A stretch of 64,000 nucleotides of DNA. Source: Stenocarpella maydis. Lineage: Eukaryota > Ascomycota > Sordariomycetes > Diaporthales > Diaporthaceae. This document shows positions 44,107 through 57,325 of the stretch, piece by piece (the stretch's first letter is position 1; every line of letters begins with the position of its first letter). The notes below the pieces were generated by a model. The model was given only the letters and a program-made list of their open reading frames with translations. It did no database searches and was not told the DNA's origin. The translations under genes were made by a program, and so were the position numbers. The DNA is taken from the NCBI GenBank assembly GCA_002270565.1, contig NQMI01000004.1, positions 496,001 through 560,000 of the forward strand. Direction: 5' to 3'.

Positions 44107-44660
44107 TCTTGGCAGCAATTGCGAGCATTCGTGGTTATTTATTGCATTGGAGACATGGGATCTAATGGGATTCAACGGGAAGAGTAGTATATTGAGCATC
44201 TTGATTTGGCAGGACCTGCTCTGGCGTTGTCATTATTACCCGAATTGAAGAAGGCTGTCCATCAGCTCCTTTCCCGTTTCCTCCCTCCACGTTTTCTTTA
44301 TTAAGAGTTTTGCGATTTATGTAGCCCAGTGAAGTGGACAATTTTGTGTGTCAAAGTGAATAATGAACGTGTCAGAAATCCAGCAGTATTGGTATATTCA
44401 GTGTAATGCTTCGCACTATGTACCGCCCTCCTAAAGCCACGGATGAAACTCGGGCCATGAGGCGCAAGATCGGGAGAAAAGAAAAAAACAAAAGATTCGA
44501 GCCTGATATGAACAAACGCCGATCCGTGCAAATAAGTGGTATCAAAAATATGGCATGTCGCCCAAGGTTTTAGAAACCAGAAGAAAAGAAATCCGTTCCC
44601 ATCACTCATCTGCGGACGCCAGGGAAGAACGACGGCATATGAGGTTTCGAGCTTGCGCAC
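44107..44660. other. convergent 3' region between GH125 and GH16
   Basis: 554 bp, no coding signal. Confidence 0.5.
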
Positions 44661-45901
44661 TTAATCACGAGGCATGAAACGCATGCCCCTCTTGGCGGCC
44701 GCGCCGTCAGACTTGCTGTAGACTTTGATGGACTTGAAGAGCCCTGTTGATTGTTAGCTGCTGAGCGATCCCAGTATGAAATAGGGGTGGTGAAACTTAC
44801 AGTATGCGTCTACAAAGGCGTTAGGGTCTTGAGCCGCGTACTGCTCGCAGGTGGGCGCCTTTGCAGAACACTCGGCATCATCTGCCCATGTGGCGCCGGC
44901 CCATTGACCACACTGCAAAAACTACTGTTAGCAATTCGAATGAGAAGTGCGGACATTTTGGGTAGGGGATGTGCTCACGAAGTCGGTGTTGATGGTGATC
45001 CAGTGCTCCTTGAAGTTGTTGTCGATGTCGCAGGAGCTTCCTCCCTGAAAACTGGCCAGGGGGGTGCCGAACGTGGACGGGTCGACCGTTGAGTTGGAAG
45101 ACGTGATCCTGTTCTGCATGGTGCTGTTCCTGGGGAAGAACCACACGTTGATGGCTTCGCTGGTCCACTCCATTGCGTAAACACCACCGCCGCCCGCGTT
45201 CAGGCCCTTGCCGAAGTTCCCGGTGCTGTTAGTGGTCTGGGGGCAGCCAAGGCCGCCATTGCCGTCGTTGCAGTTCTCTTCGGTGAGCTCCGTGCCATCG
45301 ACGGTCTCGCCCTGGGTCATGGTGCATGTGGGGCCCGTGTGAAGGGTCACCTGGTTGGTGGACTGGCTGTTGGCGCCCTCGATGATGTCGATCTCGCCAT
45401 TGTACGGCCAGGCCTGGTTGTATGTCCACAGGGCGGGCCAGGTGCCACATCCCTAGAAGCGATCACAGGTTAGTAACTGTTCCGCTAATGCCTTTCCCGA
45501 GTGTGGCAAGGTAAAAACCGCAGGTTCAAAGGGAGAGTGCCACGAGCGTGCATGGGAGAACTTACAACTGGCATGTGCACAATATCGGCGACAAGGAGCA
45601 TCTGCGTGTACGTCTTCTTGCTTGTAAGACGCGTGCTGGCGCGCCCATTTGCGGGGTTGGCGGTCTTGTGGTCGCTGCCGACGTAGATCATGTCCTGGTG
45701 GAAGCCAGCCAGACCCTTGGAGGCAGAATTGACCCTGTCCTGGTACTGAACGAAGCCCTTCGTAGGGTCTGGCTCGGAGAAAAAGTCGAACGAGTCGAAG
45801 AAGTTGGCTTGGTTGTAGTTGTCAGTCAGGGTGTAAGCGGCACCCGCCACCAGCTGCGCGGCAGCGAGAAGGGCTGAAACTGAAGTTGCGACCGAAGGCA
45901 T
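44661..45901 (-). CDS. secreted GH16 endo-1,3(4)-beta-glucanase-like protein
   Basis: Four exons: 45901-45566, 45452-44979, 44912-44801, 44743-44661, 334 residues, all GT-AG. A signal peptide (about 1-20) is followed by YTLTDNYNQANFFDSFDFFS. The catalytic strand is YNGEIDIIEGAN with Glu about 132 as nucleophile and Glu about 137 as acid/base. After it come SCDIDNNFKEHWITINTDF and the Cys-containing CGQWAGATW block seen in fungal mixed-linkage glucanase-like GH16 proteins; the end is VDAYWLFKSIKVY. Likely action on beta-1,3/1,4- or beta-1,3-glucans, secreted. No GPI signal. Several N-x-T/S sites are present (SQSTNQ, TTNSTGN, NSTMQN, SNSTVD). Confidence 0.92.
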
Positions 45902-48723
45902 CTTGTCAAAAGATATGTACGAGGTGGAAAGTTGAGACTGTTTGAAAATGTTGAGACCGAAGGTATTGGAGGTTTGAGACGGAGTCCTGTCGAAGGAGGC
46001 TGGCTCTTTGAAATGATTGCCTGCTTGCGAGTTGAAAAAGTGGCTGACTGTTGAGGCAGAAGCAAGTCTGAATGAGACAGCAAGGCGAGTTGTACAAGGG
46101 TTCCAAATCAGCTAGACAGACTCGTCTGTAGGCAGGTTGGCTTTTCTTTAAGGAAGGGTGTGCTGTGAGGAGGGTCACGATTGGAAATGACTGTGGGATT
46201 CTGAAGAACAAGGCTATTGTTGGGCCTGCAACAAAGAATTCTATGCCTTTAACAATAAGGGTCGGACAAGAGCACAACAAGGAAGGGATTGCTGCCAGCA
46301 AAGGCAAACGCCGTTTGAAGGAGAGACGGCGGGAGAAAGGGAGAGATAGAGAAGGTCGAGAGATCAGATGGTACCAGCCACGGGGGTCCAAGATCGATCA
46401 AGGATGAGTCGGGCCTTTGGGTGAAGGAGAGTCTCGAACCTCGTGAGAAACAGACCGCGTGCGTCAAGACGGGAATGTGGTTTTAAATATCCTGCACAAG
46501 CAAAACCACGCGCAGAAAGAGTGGGCACGGCTGGCCCAGCACTGGAGCTCTGCATGGCCCCGTCTACCCGTTGGCCGTCCCGGAGTGCACCATGTCGACA
46601 GGCAGACAGGCAGACAGGCAGACAGGCGACAGGCGACAGGCGGCAAGGCGGCAAAAAAGGTGACAGGGTGAACAGGGTGACATGGTGCTTGACAAGGTTG
46701 AAGGGATATGGCGATGTGGCGGCGTAGATCTGCCGGGGAGCCGCACCACCAGGATGCAGGGGTTTCCCGCACATGGCTCGCCCGTTGGTTCCCTTCTCGT
46801 CTGCTACTCGCCAACCCAGGCGACGGCGCAATCTGGCTGAGACCGGGGGAACCATTGAAACGGAGCTCTCCCCTCCTCTCGGGCCGTTGATGGCGGTCCC
46901 GGACATATCACATCCAGATCCGAGAGATGGGGATATGAGAGGAGAAGGGAGGATGATATGATGGTTCACGGTCGGGGGTTCCACAGGGAATAATTACTGC
47001 CTTGCTCCCCTGATGCACCGGGACGCACCGAGCAATAAGACAATATGCGCGGTGAGCCGGAGAGGCGGGCCAGCCACTCAGAGAGAGCCGTACGACGAAC
47101 ATGGTACACTCGACGAGCACGCATGACAAGAAACATCTGAGACAGGGCTCGAGGCCAAGCATTGACTCTTGTTTGCTGCTTGTTCTCTTTCGGATGATCG
47201 ACGTTGAACCAATCGACAGGGGGCCGGTTGTGGTGTACTCCGCTGAGACCTGGCAGATACGCGTGTGCCGCGGTAGAGGCTAGTGCACGCGAGGTCGTAT
47301 ATCTGGCTCGACCAAGGTTTTGTCTGTATGAAATCTCCGGACACGGCACCACGGCACATCACCAACCCACCAACACGGCCAAAAGGGGGAGGACGGCCGG
47401 CACGACGAGATGCTCAAGGCAGCCCCAGGGCCATGCTTGCAGAGACCGTGTCGAAATGATGCCTTCAACAACCAGTCGTGCCAAGGCTGGCTGGCTGACA
47501 GCAGGCAAGTGGCCAGAAAGAGACCCGCATTCTTTGGGCTGAGATCCGATGACAGATGAACCTTGACTCAAGGGCTCCGCAAATCAGGCTGAAGTGGCGA
47601 GCGAGAAGTGAAGTGTACACTACATAGTAAGTAAGTGTCGGTTTGTCGTGTTCAGGGACGCAGGTGGAGGCTGCAGGGAAGCACAATGCAGGGAGGCCAG
47701 CGTTTGGCAAAGGTTGACGGCTCTCGCCCCCTGCCCTCCTGATTGGTCTGTCGGCCGGTAGCCACCACCAGACCCGCCACCTACCGTCGACATGCCAGGC
47801 ACGCCAACCCAATTGGCTCGACCGGGTGGTACAGGGCATACCCCCCCCGGTCAGCCTGTGCGCCCAGCACCCTTGCATGCAATGTGCCCCAGGGCAAGAG
47901 CCGTCGCCCAACTGATCAGCGGGACGCACATGCTGGTGAAACGCGAGAAGCTTCCAATGTTTCGAAACAAAACTCTCGCTTCCCCTCTACACCACATCCC
48001 CTCTATACTGCCGCGCCTAGACCAGCCCCCCCAGGGTGCACTCCCTTTTCCAAGCTTGCGCACTCGCCTGATTCAGACGGCAGACACCCCCAAAGGACGG
48101 CCAGGCAAAAGTTGCCCCTCTGTGGGGACCCCTTCCCAAGGGAGCTGGGGAGCCAGACCACCACGTCGGCTGCCAGCCAACGGATCCAACCATCTGGTAA
48201 GCCGTTTGCAGGACTACTAGACGCCGGCGTGCCATCTTGAAACAGTTTGACCGCCCCCTCATGTGCACCTCTCTTGTGTGTTTGCGCGTACAACCCCGTC
48301 GGCGGTGTACACTAGAGCCATTTCTTGTCTCTCTTCTTCTCCTCTTCTCCTTTCTTATCATCGCCCCTCCTTCGCCTCGAGGCCCACTGTGGCGACGTCT
48401 CATTGGTTTTCTGTGTATTTGCCTGTTCCTATGCCCGAGTTGGCATGACTGTTCGCCATCAGCTAGTATACATCTGGGCACGCGCATGCTGCATATGCGA
48501 CGACAAAGTGTGCTTGTATTAACCCGATCCGTAAGACAGATCTGTCTGGTGGCAACAAGACACCACACTCTAATGCTTACGTGTCGATTATAAAGAGCCA
48601 ACCGCAACGCCAGGCTAGTCTTGAGATCCCAGTGCTTCGTATATAACCAAGCAGCCCAGTATATCCAAACGGGCCGCCATGTACAAATGCCAAGTGCCCG
48701 TTGTACCGTCTCCCGCGGACGCA
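45902..48723. other. 2.8-kb gene-free region
   Basis: Contains the GH16 promoter and the lipase 3' region. Many short overlapping frames occur but none resembles a protein. Contains a GACAGGCA-type simple repeat at about 46596-46645. A TTCGAGACTC-like stretch at about 46425-46445 is not a tRNA, see rejected items. Confidence 0.5.
46596..46645. repeat. GACAGGCA-type simple repeat
   Basis: Runs of acaggcag units passing into caggcga/aggcggc units over about 50 bp. Confidence 0.7.
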
Positions 48724-51044
48724 TTACCCGGTCGATAGCTCTTCGCTGCTGCTCCCGCTCTCTACGCCGGCGTCTCTCCCACCCTCGCCGTTGGCAGCCG
48801 CCGCATCGTTGTCTTCTGCCCCTTCGCCTTTCTGCCGATCATCGACCCACTGCCCGACATCCTCACAGCCCTTGGGCACCCGACACAGCGCCCGCTCGCT
48901 GGGAGGACATGTTCGCCAGAGCGTCTCCCTCAAGCCCTGGAACACCTCGCGCTCCGCATCCATAGCCCAGAGGACATCGAGGTGCTCGTACTCGGGTATC
49001 ACCTTGCTGTACACCAGGCGCGCGTGCGGCTCGCGGCCCCGCTCGAACCGGCGCAGGAGCTTCTCCCCGTCCACCAGGTTGTCGCGGCCGCAGACCCATA
49101 GCGCCATCGGCGGGCTCTGCGAGTTGTACCACGCCGAGGATCCTTTCGGCCTGCGGTGGCGGGTTCGGTGCGTCGGCGAGCGCGGCTCGCTTATATGGAC
49201 CTCGGGGGGCACGGCGGCCACGGGGTTCTGAGACTCGTCCTCATCCTCGCGCTCTTCGGCGCGCCATTCCTCCCTCGTAGCGAGGATACATTTCTGTGCA
49301 GCGGTATTAGCCAGGGCAACAAGAAGGCGGGTGCCACCACTGGCGACTGCTAAGGTTGACTCACATGCTTTGCGAAACACTCGCGACCTAGCCACCATCT
49401 CATCGATTCTGCACTGACGTAGACGGGCGCGAACTGGAAGAACCTGTCCCTGAGCCCGCGGTCCCATCTCAAGTCTGTCCAGTCGAACAGGAAAGAAAAC
49501 ACCTTGTAGCCCATCCAGCCGTAGAGCCTTGGCGGCAGAAGTCCATGCATGGTCATCATGATCGGTATAAAGGCGTGGATACCAAACATCACCCTGAACA
49601 TTGCGGGGGTTATCACCCTCATGAATTTGAAATACATCTTCCCAATCAGCGGGCCAGCATACGCAGCTGGGGCCAGGGCGCAGAACACGGAGAGCTTCTC
49701 GCCAAGCTCCGGCCTCTGCTCCTTTGCCAGGGCCACAAATGTCTCGGTTGTGCCCTGGGAGTGGGCTATCAGACCGATCTTTGAGAACCCCGTCTCGAAT
49801 TGCACACGCGAGGCCAGCGCGGGAAGGTCAAAGACGCCCATCTGCCTGATATTCCAGCACCACATGCGAGGGTCCGAGTACTCCAGCAGCACGTGCTTCG
49901 GCTTGAACCCGCACCGGTTGTTGCCGAGCCAGACATCATATCCGGACTTGCACAGCCAGAAGGCGAGCGACTGGTCGTCGTTGACACAGTACGCTCCGGC
50001 TGACTGGAGGAGGCCGTGTATAAGAAGCACTGGGTATTTCCGCGGCGCGTTGGGGTCTTTCAACGCCTTGCCCTGCCGCCTCCCCCCCGTGAAGAGTTCC
50101 GGGCCCCGGGGCTGACGCTCCTTGGGGTCAAGCCCCTCGTATTCGCGAGGGTCATAGACATGCCAGAGGTCAATTATGAATCCGTCCTCGGTTTGAACCC
50201 CGAATTCTTCAACGTCGAGGCCGACCCTCCGGGCGTAGTAGCCCACGTCACACTTTATTGGGTCTGGGCCGCCTTCTGCAGGAACATAACCGTCTTCGTT
50301 TAGCGTGTCGGTATCGGTAAGGCGTCGCTCCTCGGAGGTGCGGCGCGTCCACTTCCGTGCTTCCTCTTTCCTTGCGTCCCGTTGGCGAACTTCCTCTTCA
50401 TAAAAAGGCCGGTCTTTGTCCGGGTTTCGAAACGTGAGCCTATACCAGATGCGCTTTGAGAATGGCGGAATACTCGTGAACAGAGAGCCCAGTACTATAA
50501 CGCCTAGGAACGACAGGCTGAGGAAGAAGGAGGACACACGGAATGCCGAGCACTGGATGTCTCGTAGTATCGAAGACGGCCCGTAGAGGGGCAGCGGAGG
50601 GAACAGTGGGTTGGTGTGCGAGGGCGGCATGGCCCGTCTCAAGGAGCCATCAGACGTCTTTTGCAAAGACTTGCCGTTGGGCACAGGGGGTGGGGTGAAG
50701 GCCTTCTGGATCTCAGTGTGATTGTGGGAGCCGCGAGCCCCATGAGTCTGTTGGACAGTTCCATTCTCGTGTCCAGGGGCGACTGCGGGTTGCTCACGCT
50801 CCATTTCCTCCTTGAGAGTGTTCAGCTTGTGCGCCTCTTCTAGTGGGACCCCTGGCAGCCTATGTCCTTCAGCGGTGGCGATGACTGCGTCTCTGGGCGT
50901 GACGAAGACGGCCTGAGTAGCGACATTGTCCGAACCATCCTCCCCTGGGTTCTTGTGTGACAATTTCTGCGATTGCCTTGCGAACTCGACGGCAGACTGG
51001 ACCAGTGGCAGCGAGCTCCGGCCGCCTGCGTCGCCACCTGTCAT
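48724..51044 (-). CDS. sterol esterase / TGL1-YEH-type membrane lipase
   Basis: Exons 51044-49365 and 49293-48724 with a 71-nt phase 0 GT-AG intron, 749 residues. The N-terminal 160 residues are disordered; one membrane segment spans about 168-190 (VSSFFLSLSFLGVIVLGSLF). The lipase domain opens with the abhydrolase-lipase lid block (YYARRVGLDVEEFGVQTEDG), has the oxyanion HG in VLLIHGLLQSAGAY, GYDVWLGNNRCG, and the nucleophile elbow IAHSQGTTE with Ser about 429. Asp and His follow in exon 2, the latter probably in IPEYEHLDVLWAMD. This order is that of acid-lipase-type steryl ester hydrolases (yeast Tgl1, Yeh1, Yeh2), which mobilise sterol esters at lipid droplets or the plasma membrane. The C-terminal tail is acidic and Ser-rich. 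Substrate is inferred from family only. Confidence 0.9.
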
Positions 51045-51459
51045 GGCTGTCGGTCGAGCTTGCTCTCCGGGTCAAGCAGGGCAGAGGGGATGAGGGTGAT
51101 GGAAAGGCAGTACGAAGATGTCATGGGATGGATATAAAAAGACTATTATTATTTAGCCCATGAACCAGCGTCGGGCCGTCTGACGGGTTGTCCGAGGAGC
51201 GCAAAAAAGAAGGTTGAAGACGAACCCCCTGACCACCCCTAGAACAGAGAACTAGATGGGGACCACACACATTTCCCGCGGCAAGGGCGGCCTATCGCGG
51301 GTCGGCGAAGAAATTTTGAAGGATAAGAGAGGGCGCTGAAGTGGCACGAGGACGGCGCTCGAAATTCGAGCGCGTGACTGCGGTATGTGATGGCAGGTAC
51401 GGAGTGAGAGAGAAACATTGTCCGCACTGCAGTGGTTGGTCCCATGTGAGAGGTTCAGG

Positions 51460-51483
51460 CCCCCTGCGTCATCATGCAGGGGG
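51460..51483. repeat. perfect 8-bp hairpin
   Basis: cccccctgc-type arm: ccccctgc, 8-base loop gtcatcat, gcaggggg. It lies in the divergent promoter, so a role as terminator is not implied. Confidence 0.7.
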
Positions 51484-51937
51484 GGTCATTGAAATTTTGC
51501 AGGCGGGCTCGACTAGAAATGTCGCTAGTCATACCTGGATTTCAGGCATGTGAAGATCAAGCCACACTGGTGGCGGTGTAATGGTGGCAGGACTGTGAGT
51601 AAAGAAAAGTAGCATGAAAAGGTGCAGAATAGAACAGGACAGCCGCCACGACTGTTTGAGACATAAGAAAAGGAGAGTATGGGCAAGGATCCGTGGTGTC
51701 TGGTGTTGTGGTGATGTCAATGTCCTCTGGTGGCTGGCTGGCCATCCATATGCAGCCGGAGTAGTTGAGCCTAATGAGAGACCAAGTAGGTATTACTGCA
51801 CGTGCATAGTAGAAAAGGAGCCCACGCAGATGATGAAGTAGATGTGATGTAGACATGGTCATGGGCCATGACCTTAATTTAATAGAGGTGTGTAATAAAT
51901 AAAGTTGAGTCTTGCAACCCGAGGGACGCCCTGAGAG

Positions 51938-51965
51938 TTGGGTTGGGGTTGGGGTTGGGTTGGGT
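51938..51965 (+). repeat. G-tract array with G-quadruplex potential
   Basis: Five runs of three or four G separated by TT (ggg tt gggg tt gggg tt ggg tt ggg). It lies about 360 bp upstream of the PEX6 ATG. Confidence 0.75.
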
Positions 51966-52325
51966 ACCTGGAGTGACCGGCTGCCGGTTCTCGCAGCCCG
52001 CTTGCCGAGGTTCTCCACGAGAATCGGCAAGGGTCCACGGCCTCCCGTCAACCTCGCTCCGCGCCGAACAATTTGGCTCCGGCACTATATGTTGCACAAC
52101 AACTTTGTCCAAGGCCATCTCTGCGCAGTCAGCTGTGCGTCTACCGAAATCCAACGCGCCGTCTCGGATGCTGCCCCGATCCCTGCCCTCGTTGCCCGAG
52201 CAAGATCATGAGCTCCCGTTGAGCAAGCTCCATAGCTGTGCGCTGCGGGGCCGACATCCATCGCCATCCTCCCCTGGGTGAGGGCTCCCCTCTCTGTCTC
52301 TCCTCTCTCGTAGTACCCGGCGACC

Positions 52326-55300
52326 ATGTCTTCGCTGCCCCCCGTCGACCTGTCCCATCCCCATCGGAAGCGCAAGAGGAGGCGGAGGGACGACAAGCCT
52401 CCCATTGCCGCTCGGCTTGTACTCGACGACCATGTCAAGGGCGACATTGGGATCCTCTCCGAGGACTTATTCGCCGACCTGCTTCCGCACTTGAACTACG
52501 GTAGCCCCTCCGCCCTCCTGACTCCATTCTGGTTTGTTGCTCCCACTAACATGGATTCCTCCCGCTCAAGACACCGGATATGACCAGGACGGCGTCCTCG
52601 TTCCCGATGTGCTCCACGTTGCGCTGGCCCCGTGGGCACCCAATGCCTCTGCCGAGTCCTCAAACTGGACAATAGTTCCCGTCACGCGGTCTTCGGCCCT
52701 CGCGCACTCGACCCTCCAATTCTCCCCATCCTCCCTGGCCCTCCAGAGCTTTGCAACCATCCTCCAACAAGTTGCGCCGTCCAAGCTGTCCAGCCACAGC
52801 CGCAGCGGCATTGAGATATTGGTCCTGGACGTGGTGGCTTTGTCGCTGGATACCGTCTTCGTGAGCCTCGAGGGCGAGCTCGCGAAAAGACTAGAGGAAG
52901 GGGAGGGCACCTTCTTCCGGGACCACCCAGATGTCACCCCCGCCCAACTCAAGGGCAAGGGCAAGGGGACCGCAGCCGAGTCATCTCCGGATGATCGCTT
53001 AAAGGATGCCGTACGCGTTGCTCTTGGTACACTCAAGGTCGTTCATGCCGGAGACCTGTTCCCGCTGCCACTGCCACCCCACTCCATAACCCATGTGCCG
53101 CCCAATCCGGGCAAGGTCACACTCTGCGAACCTGTTGCTCAAGGCATTCTGTCTCCGTCGACCAAGATCATCGTGTCCAGGGGCCGAATCCACTCCAAAG
53201 ACAGCCGTGCCCCTTCCGCCATGTCTTCGTCTCAGAAGCTTAACGGAATTGCCGAGGATAATGACGACACAGCGAATGACCAGTTCTACTCTGCAGCGGA
53301 GGAGCGATACAGGACGGAAACTGACGCTCACACCGAAGAGTCAGATGTCATTACTGAGACGGAGGAGTTAGAACTTTCCTTGGACGAAGCCGATGACCTA
53401 TCAGACGACTCGATGGATGATATGATATCCTTGCAGGCCCCAGCTTTACCCGCAACAGCTGCCAGCGGTATGTCCACAATCGCTGCGGGTACGCCAATGA
53501 CTCTAGGCCGTGGGCGAAAGACCAACGGTATTAGCACACCTGGTTCAGTCTTCTCGACTTTTACTGCTACTACATCCAGACTGGATCGACCCCGTGGGCG
53601 ACTTTTTAAAGCACAAGGCCTCATGAAGCCAATTCCCCCAGAGCTTCTGCATCCAAAGGTTGTACCCGCGGATGACGAGGAGGCGCGTGTGTATGTCGAC
53701 ATCGGCAATCTGACAAGAATTGGCTGTTTCTCTGGCGACTGGGTAAGACTGGAACCTGCGCAGGAACCACCTGCGAACGGATTTGGGCAGTTTGGCCTCG
53801 GAAGCTTTGGTGACATAGGCCAGGACGAGCCAGATTGGCGGCCTGTCAGGGTCTTTGGACTGCCAGAAGGGTACTCGCAGCGATCCGTGACGAGAATTGT
53901 GAACTCAAAAAATGAGGGCAGGCGACCTTCCTTCTTTGAGTCGCAATTACAGAAGCCGTCAAGCCCCGCGGTCTACGTGTCACCAGTATTGTTGGCAAAT
54001 CTTGATGGCCCAGCCTATCTGCGCATAGCCCCATTGAAAAGAGGCTCCCCCGTATTAGCGAAGAACCCCTTATCAAAGCTGACCGGCTCCTCGCAACCAC
54101 CTTATGCTCGCGAGGTCACTCTGCGGCATGTGCGAACCCCCAAATCCGTGGAAAGAGACGTACAAGCAGCTGTCATGGCCGGCATCAAGCGCTATTTCGA
54201 AAAAAAATCAAGGATAGTCAAAAATGGAGATTTGATAGCATTCCCCATCGACACACAGCTCGGAAGGACACTACAAGAGTCTGGCACGGACAACCTCGCT
54301 GTGGATGATATCTTGTCTTTGGCAGCCTCGAGTCTGACAACTCAGAATCGGCCTCTCAACTATGACGAGGTAGTCTGGTTCAAGGTCACTCATATCGTCC
54401 CTATGAAAAGGGAAGGCCCTGAGGAAGAGCCAGACGAGGATACATGGGGCTCCGTCGCGTGCATCGATATATCAATGACCCTTTTGCGACAAACAGGATC
54501 AGTGACCAGTCGCATACCGGGTGTCATGGACAGTACTTGGAGGTATTACCTTGGCTTAAGAAAGCCGCCAGATCGAGCTCTCCAGTCCTCACCCACGGCA
54601 ATCATGGAGCCAGAGCGGCCCCAGGTTCCGCCTCTGCGGACCCGCTTGCGTGAACTACTAACAGCAGCGACCAGTCACAGGGCGGTACAACTCAAAATGC
54701 CTCCGTTGGCGATCCTGCTGGTGTCCACCCAAAGGAATATTGGGAAAGCCACCGTTGCAGGCGACGCATGCCTGGATATTGGCCTCCACACCTTTGTGCT
54801 TGATGCGTATGACATTGTCAACGATGCCGGCTCGGGAGGCAGCGATGTCAAGACGGAAGGCTTCTTGAAGAGTCGAGCCGAGCGGGCCATGAGCTGTGGC
54901 CCAGAATGCTGTGCTCTACTGATCAGGCATATCGAAGCTCTCACCGCAGACAGGATGGTCTCATCGATAAAGGAGATCTTGGCCGATGCCAGGATAGTAA
55001 TCGCCACCACAACCGAAGTGGATAAAGTACCCGATGGAGTGAGAGGACTCTTCACCCACGAGCTTGAAATGAGGGCCCCCGACGAAGGCGAGCGAGAAGT
55101 AATACTGAGGAACGTCGTCGATGACCGAGGTATTCCTATTGGTCCTGATGTCGACTTGAGCAGTGTGGCACTCAAAACTGCCGCTCTAGTCGCGGGTGAC
55201 CTCGTTGATGTTGTCGAACGAGCCCTGGTCGCTCAGCGGTCACGTCTCGAGAAGCTCGCATCGCAAGCGACGGGCACGAGCCCAAAACTCACCGTCCGCG

Positions 55301-56743
55301 ATATACAAGTCGCCGGCGGTGCTTCTTCACGCGGCCTGACACCGGCCGATTTTGACGTCGCTGTGGAGGCTGCGCGCAAGAATTTCGCAGATGCTATTGG
55401 GGCACCCAAGATCCCCAACGTGACTTGGGATGATGTCGGTGGTCTAGAAAACGTCAAGGATACCGTTTCAGAGACTATACAACTTCCTCTTGAACGGCCT
55501 GAACTCTTTGCTAAGGGCATGAAGAAGCGCAGTGGCATTCTGTTCTATGGGCCTCCAGGCACTGGCAAGACGCTGCTTGCGAAGGCCATTGCAACAGAGT
55601 ACAGTCTGAACTTCTTCAGTGTGAAGGGTCCCGAGCTGCTAAATATGTACATTGGTGAGTCGGAGGCCAACGTGCGGCGGGTCTTCCAGAGAGCAAGGGA
55701 TGCCCGGCCGTGTGTGGTGTTCTTCGATGAGCTGGACTCCGTCGCGCCCAAGAGAGGCAACCAAGGAGATAGCGGCGGTGTCATGGACCGAATTGTGAGT
55801 CAGCTCCTAGCTGAACTGGATGGCATGTCAAGCGGCGAGGACAGTGCTGGAGGGGTGTTTGTCATCGGTGCCACCAACCGGCCGGACCTCTTAGACTCGG
55901 CGCTGCTGCGCCCCGGGAGGTTCGACAAGATGCTTTACCTGGGAGTGTCCGACACTCATGAGAAGCAGCTGAGGATCCTGGAGGCACTGACCCGGAAGTA
56001 AGTGAACCGCAGTACTTAGAGAATCTGGACATGAAGACTGACCACTCATCCGCAGATTTACCCTCCACCCGACAGTCACCCTGCGCGCCGTCGCCGAGAA
56101 GCTCCCGTTTACCTACACAGGTGCAGACTTCTACGCGCTGTGCAGTGACGCCATGCTCAAGGCCGTGACGAGGCAGGCCGCCAAGGTGGACGCCAAGATC
56201 AAAGTTCTCAACACGGAGGCCGAGGTCGAGGGCAAGAAGCAGACCATCTCGACGGCCAACTTCTTCGACCACTACGCCACGCCGCAGGACGTTGCCGTGA
56301 TGGTGACCGAGGAGGACTTCATGGACGCGCACAGGGAGCTCATCCCCAGCGTGAGCGCGGGAGAGCTGTCACACTACGAGCGGGTCAGGGCCACCTTCGA
56401 GGGCGGGCGTGAGTCCAACGGTGGCGGGGCGGTGAGCGCGGACGCTGAGAAGCAGAGGCCCGCGCCGCTCAGCCTTGGGCAGAGGACGGTGTCGACGGCG
56501 TCGCCGCGGAGCGCGAGGGGTAAGGGCAAGTCGGTGGCTACCAGCAAAGGGAAGGGGAAAGCCGTCGCCCAGGGGAGCGATGGCGAGGATGCCGAGTACG
56601 AGGATGACTACGGGGTAGGGGCTCAGGAGGACGACGAAGGGAGTGAGGCGAACGGGGCCAGTGGCAGGAGAAAGGGGAAAGGAAAAGCCGTTGCTGGGTT
56701 TCAGGATGGCACGGCGAGCGATGACGAGGGACTGTATGACTGA
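52326..56743 (+). CDS. PEX6: peroxisomal AAA-ATPase Pex6
   Basis: Exons 52326-52500, 52571-55997 and 56056-56743, introns of 70 and 58 nt, 1429 residues. The N-terminal domains start with a basic stretch (HRKRKRRRRDDK). A degenerate first AAA module has no proper Walker A. The second, active module carries VTWDDVGGLENVKD, GPPGTGKT (about 1052-1059), Walker B VVFFDELDS (Asp 1111, Glu 1112) and GATNRPDLLDSALLRPGRFD. With Pex1 it extracts ubiquitinated Pex5 from the peroxisome membrane. In several fungi Pex6 is needed for fatty-acid use and pathogenic infection. The last 110 residues, low-complexity with KGKGK and acidic runs, go beyond the AAA module and look disordered. Confidence 0.96.
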
Positions 56744-57325
56744 GTGTGATGCTTCGGTCCGGCCTTGGGGGCTGTTTCACCGGGAAAGTAAATAGGCGAA
56801 TTACGGCCATGTTTATATACGTCAGAGAACCCAGGCATCTCTGAGCACGACAAAGTCTTTACTGCGATATACATGTTGCCTAGTACGACTTTTTGTTTGG
56901 GTGGATATCTAGTCCGGGCTGGTCCGAAGACGGCCACTTGAGATTGCTGTCTTGTACAGAGCTGCTGATGGACAGCTTAGTTGCTATACTGACCGAACCA
57001 GTCGCAGGCGCTCTCAGAGAGGCATGAAGCGGGCTCAGCTCATAGTAAGAGCAGCTCACAGGAACAGCGCCATCGGCGTGAGGCAGCTTTCATCAAGCTG
57101 ACATCAACGGAGAAATCCGAGCAGGCTAATTGTTGACACCAAAATATAGATCATCAGTCCCAGGCAGATAGATGCACCTAATCTCCGGAAACCCGGAGCT
57201 CATATAGGAACTTGCCACAGTGCCAATACTCCTTGCTACTAACCATCAACACCAGCCGGACACAGCTGTACTGTACTGGTAGGATCGCGCTGCGCTCCGA
57301 CAAGCCGACTGACCCGCAATGATCA
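56744..57325. other. convergent 3' region between PEX6 and the next gene
   Basis: 582 bp, no coding signal. Confidence 0.5.

Larger units (their letters stand above)
51045..52325. other. divergent promoter between the lipase and PEX6 genes
   Basis: 1.3 kb with no supported ORF. It contains a perfect small hairpin at 51460-51483 and a G-tract array at 51938-51965. Confidence 0.55.

Noticed and set aside
46410..46480. Sequence resembling tRNA T-arm (minus strand GGTTCGAGACTC)
   Set aside because: The T-stem does not pair properly and no matching D-arm or acceptor stem is present.
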